A stretch of 64,000 nt of DNA, taken from Lumbricus rubellus (taxonomy: Eukaryota > Annelida > Clitellata > Crassiclitellata > Lumbricidae). Positions 11,952 through 23,500 of this stretch are shown here, piece by piece. The position numbers and the translations under genes were made by a program. Position 1 is the stretch's first letter; each line of letters begins with the position of its first letter. Location: positions 31,434,862-31,498,861 of the forward strand of contig OX243817.1 in assembly GCA_945859605.1 (NCBI GenBank), read 5' to 3'. The notes under the pieces are model-generated. The model was given only the letters and a program-made list of their open reading frames with translations. It did no database searches and was not told the origin of the DNA.

Positions 11952-14900
11952 TTATAATCTGAGTTCAAATGATTTCGATATGGTCTCCCCGATAAATGGA
12001 TTCCTAGCGGCACTCGCTGCCAGTTTTGCCCATTCAGAATCAAAAGGATCAAACGGCCCCTGAGAGGAGGGCGCTTTACTCGTGGTAGTTACAGCGCCCC
12101 ATGAGCTAGACATCATTGACCCTGGTACGCCCTGAGATGTGGTAACACGCTGCTGATTAAAGTTTGCCGTGGGGTAATCAAGTGAAGTGGTTCGCATCAT
12201 GCCTGCAAATGGTGATGAAAAGGAAGTGTTGTCCCTGCCTAAAACCGGTGGAGCGGTGGCAGGAGCACACGGCTGCTGCTGATGCTGAGATGAACTTGTC
12301 ACGGCTGAGCTGTGGACCATCGGAGGAGCGCCCGGTCCAGTGGCCAACATGCCATCACGTATTGCGTTCAACCATGACTCGGCTTCTGATGGCCGTGCTG
12401 CGATCATAGTTGTACACTGTGCTGGTGGTGCTGCTGTTTGCACCGCTGGTCCTGAATGTGGAATGTTCCCAGTATCTGAAGAGTTAGACATTTACAATAT
12501 TAGATGTAACAGCTACATGGTATTCATAGAGATAGCAATTATATATCTCACATTAGTTGTATGTTCCAACAGGCCACACTTCGCTTCCATGCACTCAACT
12601 GGCTAGACATATAAAGTAAGTTTAATGAATAATGATGCTCTGAAATCAGTGCTCAGTAATTAGGCAAATACTTATGAATGCAGGAAGATGGCCACACTTA
12701 TATGTGCACACAAAAGAGAAGAAGAGAGCATGACAGCCCAGAGAAGAATTAAATGATGCAATAAACACAACAGCTTTTATTATCGTATTTTATTAGATCA
12801 TATTTTATCATCATATTTTATTGTACAATTAAAAGGATGACTAACAGCTTATTTATAGCACTGCAATCATAAGAACCCGTACTTAGCACAGTGCAACTGA
12901 TATTTTATATCTGACCAAGTCCTTCTCGTATCATGAAGTTAAAGAACATACCAACCATTAGAATAATGCACCATGCAGTATAATCTCCACTCATAATGTG
13001 CTTACAAAATATATAAATTTCTTCTGAAAAATATGATACTGAGCTATCTATATCCTTACAATCTGAGATGCTCCTTACGTCATTCTTAATGCCTAACCGA
13101 ATGGTTTTAGTGTCAAATTGACAGAATGAACCTTGATGCAGTGTTGCTGCCTATGATGATTAGTGCCTATCGGACACTTATGATCCAATAAACAATAAAA
13201 CTTGACCACTAAGCATTTGAAAAAACCTATAAATCATTTACATGGCGTATCAATTTATCATACGTATGGTGCATCAGTCATATACATGACACTGAACATT
13301 AAAGATATTAATCGTCTTGTAAGTCCAAATTTTATTACCTGGTGCCTAAAGTTTCCAGTATACTTAGGTTTCACTTAAGAGACACAAAACAATATCAGTT
13401 TTCAGGCACTTTTCAGCAATAGCCAAACAGGAAATATCAGTTTTGTTTTATATTTTGTCTCAGGCTCCAGTACATGGCTGTTCCCCTTCAACAGTACTTT
13501 AACCAGATGAACTGAAATTGACAATGAATGAATGAAATGAACCATTTCTGTCCAACACCCTACCTTTCCCTGGTTCCGCTGCATGGCCATTTTCCTTGAA
13601 CAGTGTCTCCACCTGGTGGCCCCACATGACGGTGACTGGCACCGGCTGATGTCGTATGACTTCCGGCATGTCACGCGGCCCTGCCTGAGTCGTCACGACT
13701 TCGGTGACAGTCGACTGAGGCTTTGCAGCGGAAGAGACGAGACCTCGTGACAGCTGGTGACAGATCTGAGAGATGCAGTCGATTCTCTCTGCGTTCGGAG
13801 ACGCTTCCTTGATCGGGCTGACTGTAAGAATATATCACACATTTACACGCGGCTCTCATTTAAAGTAATATACAACAACTTATAACAAAATAGAACTCCG
13901 CCACTGGTTGCACCCTGCCAGTGCCAGTCCCAACCTGGATAAAGAAGGAGGGCATCGCTAATGATCTTTGTCATCACACAGTGACGTTAAACTGCAACTA
14001 CCATCATAACAAAATTGTTGTGGGGCATGGTCATGTAGTGGTGGGTTTGTTGCCTTGGAGCCGGAGGGTGCTCAAGCCGCAGCATAGGGATGGCGAGCAA
14101 GTCCTTCACTTGCAAATGCTCATGAATGTGCTTCGGCATGAAACTCCAATGCAGTGTCTGCACTGTAGTCGGGAGTGCCTCTGAGTAGGGAGCTTGAAAG
14201 GGTGCTATAGTAAATTTGCAAGAAATAAATAAATAATAGTTATACACTCCAAATTTCACAGCCTGAGTTGTTTAGCTGTATGATACTCCTCAACTCAAAG
14301 CAAACTACTATAAATAAGCCTGAAATTGTTCTGTACACCAGCATGCACAAGAACGTTCAAATGAAACTTCTATCTTTTGCTACCAGCTACATCAACGCTC
14401 CATAGACGCAATAAAAGCCTAGATGCGACAAAATCGTAAAATTTCCTACTTGCAAGTGACATCTGTTGACAGTTGTGGTTGATGTTTCCACTTCCTCCTC
14501 CTGTCAACTCTTCCTGACGATTGAGCGTCGAAGGAAGTTCGTCCAAGCGTAGCGACATTTGCCGCTTGAACGGCGACGTCTCGTTGAGTCGCATGAAGCC
14601 GGAGAAGGATCCCTGACGATGGAGAAGGTCAACCGGAGCCTTCGGACGCTCCACGGCAAACGGATTCTCAGCCTTCCTCAGAGGAATCGGTTCTGCAAAA
14701 CAAAACCACAAAAAGTTCCCTTTAGAATATGCTGTCACCTTCCGTCCGCTCCACGCAGTGGTTGAAGTGGCTTTGGTAAGCAGTGGGAATACCAAATACA
14801 CAAGCAGTGGAAAATACGAAAGTCTTTAAACATAGAAGGGACGAAGGTGTTATACTAAGATCTTAGACTTCTTAGTACAAAGAGGAAAAGGTCTTTCCAC

Positions 14901-17900
14901 ACAGAAGGGCCCACAATGGCAAATGGACTTACGCATACATAAACTTGCATAATGATAAACTTTTTGCCACAAGCAAACCAGCAACATTCAGCAACCAAGT
15001 ATCTTCACAAAGTACTCAACGTCGTATTGTTCTTATAATTAATTCATTTTGACCCAAAACTAAACTCGAGAAATTAATTATTTACCTGCAACAATTGCGC
15101 TCTGTGGATCAGCTAATCTTTCCGTCAGAGTGGCCGGTCGAAAAGATCCGGTTCGCGTTAAAATTGTTCCTCCATTTTCCGAACATGTGATCGTCATCTT
15201 CTCCTTTTCTCGAAGCTGTTTCTTCTCGAGGCAAATCGTGAATGCACATCCAACCGCATGACTCAGTCGCTCACCCTAACAATCGACAGAGCACAACAAA
15301 AAAGTGGATACCTCATAATGCAATGTGCTCAGCTTTCACATGAAAGAAAACACAATAACAATATTATGCACAATATCCATTGGCAGAAGTATTAGGTAAG
15401 AATTGCAAAGCACCCTAAATAGAGAAAAAAAAACAATTTCAAGAAGTCACCCACAAAGATAGATACTTGAAAAAATTCATTCAGCTCTAACATAAAACGA
15501 AACAAAGACACATAATATGTAATTGACACGAGAAAGCATGCAATACTTCCAAGTATTAATTAAGTCAGCACGGCTTTTGAACGAAATATGAAAGCCATTT
15601 TAAATTGTTCAAAATTAATAAGACGGAGAGATGTCTGTTCCAAATGCACCAAAAGTGACAGAACGGGCTATTGAAGAAATTCACACAAATTCGGTCACAC
15701 TGTTTACTAAGAAATCCAATCAACAAGAAGTCCCTCTACAGGTCTTCAGTTACTGGCATATATGAAACCACTGAGAAAAAAGCAAGAAAAGAACGACTCA
15801 TGACAGACAACTTGCAATACAAACCGATTCTTTGACGGCTAGAAATCCATGACACATCCATCGGCGTGTTGTTCCATCACGACAGATATACGCAAAACCT
15901 TTGTCATTGTTTCGATCCGGAGCACAAAACGACACCTTCTCAATTGTCTGATCGACAATCAAACCCTGCAAACAAGCACAGACGTACAATGTACTATACT
16001 TAGAACCAATGATTTAACCCTTTACCAACCAAAGTGCCGTAAATGGTATGGGGAATCCTATGTCATCAATCGATAAAGGTATAATAAGTTTCCTTGATTT
16101 TTTTATTATTTAAATTTATCAAGGCAAATACAAGCCTTCTAGAATAAAAACTCATTGCAAATTTTCAATAAATTCTAAATACAGGTATGTTGTGAAAATA
16201 GGCTAGTTGTGCAATGGTCATTCTGTTCAGCAGTGGCTTCAGTTGATACGCAGGAACACCTCAGAGGCACCCCACTGCACAAGGTGTCCTTTAACACTTA
16301 AGAGCAGTATTGGTTTACCAGTTGCTTTTAGCATACTCTCATAGTTAATGTGTTATCATTGTGTTAAGCCTGTTATCTTTACACACAGAGTGGAGGCAAT
16401 CGTGTCTTTTGAGTTTGCTGACCTATAAGATTGCAAGTTTTATCTTCCTACACTTAAGCAGAAGCTAAATGCTTTCACGTTTTAAAAATTAATGTGAAAC
16501 AGTTTAAAATGTACTTAAGTAGAAGTTACTAAGTAATTTTCAGCCTCCTAAAGCATCTTGCTAAATTTACAATACTATTGTCATGATTACAATTACACCT
16601 ATGAGATTATGATCATGATTTTAAATATTACAGACAACTAAATATTTTAACCATTTCTTGTAGTTTCATGCAATGCAAATGAGCAGAGAAAATCCTACCT
16701 TGCTAAGTTCATCGACGACTCTAAGTGCATCACCAGCGACATAGAGGACAGCTCTTTGTGCTTTGCTTTTACTCTGCTAGGAAATAACAAAGCAAATAAA
16801 GCAAAATCTTTCAACGAGAAAGACACAAATAAAATACTTATTTTACAAACTAATGGCACCATTCCTTGCAATACTATTTATTAAAAACTACTGACAGAGG
16901 CAATACAGTAGGCACCAAGTGAAATAGTCTATTTAATGGAAGCCCAATCAATTTTGTGTATGAACAATTACAGCTACGCGTAAATATGAAACGTTTAGCA
17001 GAATAGCATACACCCCAGAAGAGAAAATGGACTGGAAGCAAAGTGGGAAAGGTCTGTCTTTAGTACTTCCCTTTCACAAGTCAAAGTCACATAGTTAGCC
17101 TTTTAATTCAGAAGATATCCACTTGCATTTATTAGTGCACTTGCACTAAAGTAAGTCTTCAGAACTTAACTAATGAAGCAAGGGACCGCATAAACATGTC
17201 TATGCATAGTCCAAATCCGACACTGCTCATAGTTTGGCAATGCCAATCCCACGCCTGGAGAAAAGTGGCACTAAACAGCCTCAACACCACAGTGTCACTA
17301 AACAACAACAAAAGCAGTGTCCCAACTTTCCCCTAAAACATTTCTATAAGGGCATCCATACCAAGCATTAATGTCAAGCATGAAATATTGTCTGAAAGTT
17401 TTAAACTAGTACAGCAACCAATAAATATCAAATAAATGAAATTACATTTTTAAGAAGATTGATGGCTTCCTCGCAGATCTGTATTCCTCTTGATTCAAAC
17501 ACCTCAATGCAGCCCAGATACTAAAACAAATCACAAAGACAACAACTAAGAATACAGAGTTTGTTCATCACAATATTATCTAAAATTCTTACCCTAAGAG
17601 TCAAAAAAAGTTTTAAGTTTTTCAAGCCTCACATTTTATATTAAAAATTGTTTCAGGACTGCTTGTCTACAATGATCTAACAACTGACTGCTCTCCGTTA
17701 CAGGAATGTTTATAATAACATACATTTGCAATTACCGAAAACAAATTAAATGGTTTCTAGTAATTGATGTGAATTCTTACCCTAACTTGGAAGCTGCAAG
17801 TTCCCTCACGTACTTTCCTCTCGTCTTCCTGCCAGAGGTATGGCTTATTGGACTCCGACACAACATCTTTCTTCTTATGAAGGCTTAAGCCTCGTTTGAA

Positions 17901-17909
17901 TTTATCCAT
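11952..17909 (-). CDS. numb: Numb endocytic adaptor, 8 coding exons, 544 aa
   Basis: Coding exons, 5' to 3': 17909-17781, 17520-17446, 16773-16699, 15965-15825, 15275-15086, 14692-14450, 13821-13564, 12475-11952. All junctions are GT-AG and phases are continuous (1635 nt). Residues 25-170 form the PTB domain, with near-invariant family stretches [19 protein letters not shown] and [10 protein letters not shown]. Residues 145-205 are the NumbF region ([30 protein letters not shown]). The C terminus has DPF (513-515) and NPF (529-531), the AP-2 alpha-appendage and EH-domain ligands of Numb. Numb is a membrane-associated adaptor for clathrin endocytosis that antagonises Notch in asymmetric division. 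There is no equivalent of the vertebrate alternative PTB insert. The start is the ATG at 17909, after an acceptor at 17927, so an upstream non-coding exon is expected. Confidence 0.96.
13564..13821 (-). CDS. numb: Numb coding exon 7 (linker region)
   Basis: Listed separately because it is the least conserved Numb exon. It is bounded by ATTCTTACAG and AAAG|GTAGGG, entering and leaving in phase 1, so both neighbouring exons fit. It encodes about 86 residues of low-complexity linker with no catalytic motif. Confidence 0.85.
13917..14000. repeat. Dispersed repeat, CAGGCTTGGGACTGGCA family (copy 2, inverted)
   Basis: GCCAGTCCCAACCTGGATAA, GGAGGGCATCGCTAATGAT and AGTGACGTTAAACTGCA match the inverse of the copy at 35005-35090. 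It lies in the first base pairs of the Numb intron upstream of exon 7 and directly abuts the SINE at 14030-14215. Confidence 0.65.
14030..14215 (+). repeat. Diverged tRNA-derived SINE in Numb intron
   Basis: GTAGTGGTGGGTTTGTTGCC (A-box region), CTTGGAGCCGGAGGG, AAGTCCTTCACTTGC and GAGTGCCTCTGAGTAG follow the order of the full SINEs at 60220 and 60893. The B box is decayed. Confidence 0.7.
16013..16079. repeat. TTAA-type palindromic element, decayed (copy 2)
   Basis: AACCCTTTACCAA at the left and ATCGATAAAGG at the right match the termini of the 58736-58816 and 25453-25689 copies, and the inner GTAAATGGTA-GG-GAAATCCTA-like block is shared. The right TTAA is lost. Confidence 0.6.
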
Positions 17910-18065
17910 AGACTACCACACAGAAACTGCAAACAAACATATCATCTCCAAATTACCAAATAAACTTTATAATCATCATAAAAGGAAATTTATAGTATTT
18001 CCCAAAATATTAAGGCTACCCATCCAAGGAGTAGGCATTTAAATATTTCAGACATGACTTTGTTT

Positions 18066-18283
18066 GTATGTATGTGCACCTGTTATAGCGCCCCTTCAAG
18101 CTCTCTCTCTCTACTCAGAGGCGCTCCCGAATGCAGAGCGGACACTGCATCGGAGTTTCACACCGAAGCGCTGAGCAATTGTGAGTGAAGGACTTGCCCA
18201 AGGTCCTTACGCGGCGAGGTGGATTCGAACCTCGAACCTTCCGGCTTCAAGGCAACGACGCCACCACTACACCACCGCGCCCC
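18066..18283 (-). repeat. tRNA-derived SINE in Numb 5' UTR intron
   Basis: On the minus strand it reads GGGGCGCGGTGGTGTAGTGG, then a B box GGTTCGAATCC, ACCTTGGGCAAGTCCTTCAC, CAGTGTCCGCTCTGCATTC and a tail GGGGCGCTATAACAG. The head is tRNA-like with both internal pol III boxes. Same family as 35425, 37803, 60220 and 60893. Confidence 0.9.
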
Positions 18284-18887
18284 ACAGTCCTCAGTCTGGC
18301 TACACACATTTCGTCCAAATGACTGGCCAAATTTCAGTATCTTAGCACTTCCAATAGCTGTAAGGAACATCATGGAATTTCCTGGCGTGCTGAACAAGTT
18401 TATCTTAACATTTCCTCGCTAAAGTCAGCGGAAATGTTGCAAGCCACTGATGTGGTTTCAGGTCTATGAAACGCGCCGATAAGGGCACAATCTTACAGTC
18501 CTCTGTCGGGCTACGCGCATTTCGTCTAAATAGAGATAAACGCGATTAAGCTCTGTCTCATCGCTTACAGTAGCACAGGCGATGAATATACCCTGAGTTG
18601 ACGATTTATGAACAGATATCGTTCGTGAAGCCTTAGAAAACTTCCGATTCAAATCCAAGCACATACCAATAATTAAGAAAACCCGAAATTAGTGAATCAG
18701 TTTAACTGGTATTTAATGAAGCACGCCGAAAGAATAAGCACGCCGAAAGTATCACGTCGTGAATCATAATGGAATAATTCTAGGCACTATCTGCTTCGCC
18801 GGGAACAATTTCATGGAGATCGAGAAAATAATATTCCTGGTTTCAAACGATCAAAATCTACTAGCGTTGTCTAACTAAGCGATTTAC

Positions 18888-19027
18888 CTCCGCTTTAAGA
18901 TGCCGAATAAACTGTCTTTATTGTCTATTTCTTCATAATTAATTTAAGAATTTTATCCGAAATCGAAAATCTCTTGGATTCTGGAGCTACTACTAAGTCT
19001 ACCATTGGCACTCAGCGCATGCGCACG
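18888..19027 (-). promoter_or_regulatory. Putative Numb promoter and 5' UTR exon with NRF1-like palindrome
   Basis: The palindrome GCGCATGCGCA at 19015-19025 matches the NRF1 consensus. Just downstream on the minus strand, GCGGAG|GTAAAT ends at 18888, a good donor for a non-coding first exon that would splice to the acceptor at 17927. No TATA box is evident. The transcription start is inferred, not seen. Confidence 0.45.
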
Positions 19028-20514
19028 AAATAAGTGACTCATTCAAAGTCTTGCAGGAAGAGGATACACCGCTTTTAATGGCGATCTCTAATCTAACGCA
19101 TCAGGCCGCGAATAGCGCAGCAATAATAATTTATTCTCCATCCCTCATATAGCCTACAGGCAGGTACGTAGCTAGCATTTTTGAAATATTATTTTCTCGA
19201 CCTCCATAAACTTGCTCCCGGTGATGTATGCAGTGATGCAGTGAATAAGCCGGTGCCCAGCGCTTGGCTTTTGAGTGACGCCTTAGAAGTTTGGAGAATT
19301 TCGAAGATTACAGGCTATTTACAGCTATGTAGCCTATATATGTAGGAACATGACCCATGCACTGTTCAGATTGTAGAACAATCTTCTCAACCATGTGGAA
19401 CTTGGAAGTACTCGCATCTCTAGACCTATCTTTTAAACAATAACGTATACCATAAACTTTCTGAACTTAGAAACAGCGTCTTTTCCTTCGGCCTGGGCTA
19501 CGGCACAATAGAAATCATCTTATTATTATAATATCTGGTAAGTAATAATATTATGTATACATGTATGCAAGAATTTAGCCTAAAGGCCCCACAAGGCCAC
19601 AACCATCACTTGAATGCTCTGCTCCTGTCCGAAAACTTGGAATCATCTTTGAACCTTACCTTTGCTGACCACATCACATCAGTTATATTTTGCACACGTC
19701 TGGGTTTGCTATTATACATGCACATGAACACGATTTTTAAATTTATCCTATCTTGATTCCAATCCTGCACCAGCCCATGAGTCATAATATTATGACCAAC
19801 TCCATCATTGCGGCTCCATCATGACATCTCCCTAAACTGTTGGTACTGACATGGCAACGGAGATGACCAAGAAACCTGGTTCTTTCAGATTTCATTCAAT
19901 TTTAATTAGTGCCAGTGAATGCAATACAATCCAATGTAATGTAAATCTACAAGGATTTCTCAGCACCCACAAATTAAGGGTAGGTACCTTGAAGGGGAGC
20001 TATATAAATTACGATTGATTGATTGACAAAAGCTACGTCACAGAGACCAACTTATTCACCGGTGCGGTGGAACTTGGATTAGAATCGGTATAGGATAGGG
20101 TGAATAAGCTGCCTGCCTGCAGTCTCCCTGACACATTTTATTGCTCAGAGATTTATATTTATGCTTCGACATTCGTAGGTAGGCAGGAATATTTGATGCT
20201 GGGGAGATCACAATTACACTTTATAGCAGCACACACAAACAATGCTCACAATAAATCTTTTAATTCGAAGATGATAAGAATTAAGAGAAATTGAAATTGT
20301 AAAAATCACTCCACTCTGCATCGATAACCATGCACGTTGAAAACCGATTGCATGCAGAAACGTTAAACTGAATATGTCACTTCAATCTAAATTTTTTCAT
20401 TCTTAACAAATCATTGTTCGAAATACATCTGGTTAAACCAAAATGTTTGCAATATAGATACATTTTTATGTGCAAGAGCAATTGCAGTTTTAATGCAGGA
20501 TACAGCCAGGTCCA
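19028..20514. other. Intergenic between Numb and DYNC2I1; no gene seen
   Basis: No conserved frame. A SINE-type 3' tail (ACCTTGAAGGGGAGCTATAT) lies near 19990. The rest is unremarkable AT-rich sequence and would hold the DYNC2I1 3' end. Confidence 0.5.
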
Positions 20515-23500
20515 TTATAGAATGGCCTTGTTAATAAATCCAGAAAATTGTCTGATCTCATCAGGCATCAAAGCGGAGAATTCCTTCTTTATGATATGTG
20601 CCTCAGCCACACCAGTCTCCAGGAACACCGCCTGTCGCAAAAAACAAAAACAGCAACAAATGTTATGACATACAACAGAACTAATACTCAGAAATCTACG
20701 ACTAGAACAGTTAGTTAGTTGCATTGGAATGAGCGCATGTCACATGCATGAAGCTTCCAGTTTGCCTATTGATGGTGGCGTGTTTACGAGATTTTAATCT
20801 TGGGCTACAATGGTTTATGCCCAGGGATCAAAAATCACATGGCATTCATTCAAACAAGCAGCAGTAGTTAAGGATCCCACCTGATCAATTCAAGGCCATG
20901 AAACCATGAATGTACACATTTTCATGAAACAATTTTGATGTCAAAAACACATTGTTTTCCATTTCACATGCTAGCTGTAAATACAAGCAACTTCCTGGTT
21001 TCAAGGCCAAATAATATAATCATAACTGTAATCAACCTTGATATAATAATTATAATAATAAAAAATTAAAACCAACCGCGTTGCTTGACCAATTCGTATA
21101 TCCAAAACAACAACCAATTTCATGCATTTACTCCCAATTTTGGGCAAAAAAATGAACTTATCCTAGATTTCTAGGACTGAACCAAATTAAGAACAACACA
21201 GTTCAACATGCAGTGCAGCAGTACGGTATATTAGTTTTGTTGTATATATAAAAATCTGATGGAGTGAATTTTCAAAAAATCACTTCAACGAAGAAGATAT
21301 GAATAAAACGTGTTTACCATTTGAGGAGGTCTGTCTGGCAATCCTTGACCGGTGGCACTGTGGTCATTAGACAGGCAGATACTCGTCACTCTGCAGCACA
21401 GAAATAGACCACAGATTAATTAATTAGTCTTAATTAATTAATTAATTAATTCATTGATTAATTGAATACACGGGTGGAATAAAGCACTAAGTGCCATTAT
21501 TTCTTTTATACGCTTTTCGCTTGTTTCCTGTAGATTGGTCCCTTATCTATGGAAGAAAGCACTAATGATCATTAATTCCCGTAAATAGTAACGTTTCATT
21601 CGCCGTATGGCAGCACCCTATCAGTCAGACGTAAACAAAAATGGAGGCTCGCGTAGACGAAGCGAAGGAAGAATGCGGTTAGGATAATACTTGTAAAATA
21701 TAGTTTCTATTCATAATTTATTTTTGAAGAGAAGTAAATTATGTCATTCTATAGAGGGGATTTAGGGCTATTTTTCATACCAATTAATTTGTCTTTTGAA
21801 GACAGGAAGTGCTCAAAATAAATTAAAATGTGTGAAAATGTCGATTTTTGTCCGACGCAAACCGACAATGGCATAATTTCTTTGTTTCCTATTGATTGTC
21901 GATAGATATTCATGTTTTTTTGTTTTGAATGTACCTAAAAAAAGACTTATAACTAGTTTTTATAGTTTAATATTTGACTTTATTATATATATAAACTATT
22001 CTTGTATAGGCTACATAAATCACTCAGAATCCAACATTTTACTTATGTGTAAGTAGTACACGCTTTGTGAAATCTACGGGTGCTCATGGAAAAAATTCAT
22101 AACTTCGAGGTGCATTCATATATTTTAAACCTAAATACATCATTTTGTGCAGAAATGAATGCTGAATCCATTGGTGTATTACAAGTTATGATATCTCAAA
22201 CCAAACCCAAAAAACCACACCACCCTCCCTTGGTAGTCAGTGTTACTGTTGTTATATTTTCAAATCGATTTTACTCGATATGACTTTTTTGTACTTAGTG
22301 CTTTATTCCACCCGTGTATTCAATTAGTCTTAATTAATTAATTAATTAATTAATTAATTAGCAAATTCATAACATGGCATTGCATCAAAGTTGTAATTAC
22401 AGACTTAACTAGCACCTCTCTGATACGTAAGACAACAGAGTTCATGTCATAATGAAATACTCATGATTACTCGCTTGCTCTCACTCATGGTCTGCATTCA
22501 TGGCCTTGAATTGGGGGTGCAGCGGTGTAGTGGGTATGTTCATTGCCTTGCAGCCAGATGAGCGCTTCTGAGTAGAAATGAACACTTACTTTTTATAGCG
22601 CCCATTAAACATTTCTACTCAGAAGTGCTCATCTGGCTGCAAGGCAATGAACATATGAAGATTAATGAATGGATGTTTTGATGGGTGAGTATGTATGTAT
22701 GTACACTGTACATACATACATACTCACCCATCAAAACATCCATTTATTAATCTTTTATTTCTCATCCATTCATTCATTCATCTAATCGCCTCTGTCTGTC
22801 TGTCTGTCTGCCTGCCTGTCTCTCTCTCTCTTTCTCTCTCTCACACACACATGCATTCAAAGTAACGACAAATCATAAGCTGAAATGTCTAAATTGATTC
22901 TGACCTTGACTTTGCGATCCGTTCCTTCTTAAGCGCCGAGCCGTCGTCCATGTTTAGATCCCAGATGTGAATAAACGAATCGTCGTCGAGAACGAAGAAG
23001 ACGCTCGGTCGACTGCGACACCAGCGAACCATTCGAATGGAACGACCATCGGTTGCATCATGCCAGGTCATCAGAGCGTGACCTTCATAGGAAATGAATA
23101 AGAGACACAAGGTCAGGTACCGAAGCAATGATGCAAGGTAGGCTTTGTTTTCGCATACTCACCTAAAGTAATTTTTAGGCGCACTGGAGTCGGGAGCGCC
23201 TCTGAATAGTTTCTTTTACTTGAAGGAGCGCTATATAAATGTCCGAATGAATGAATGAATGAATATTTAAGGGGTGCTGTTTTAGGCATTTTGATTCCAA
23301 GGATTGCCGTGTAGTCAAAGGACTTTGTTATGGAAAATCAGCAAATGAGATACTATATTTATTTAATTCAATTATTTCACTATGTATTTGCTTGCTTCCT
23401 TACATATATACTTACTTAAAAATATGCACATCAACTTACTCCTGATACATACTGTACATACACAGTTAAATGCATACAATTGGATAGACAACATTGCAAA

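Noticed and set aside
12164..12606. Plus-strand frames across Numb last exon
   Set aside because: Antisense shadows; the minus strand carries the conserved DPF/NPF tail of Numb.
22080..22283. 67-aa frame inside the 21.4-22.3 kb element
   Set aside because: No recognisable domain, short, and inside a non-autonomous repeat.
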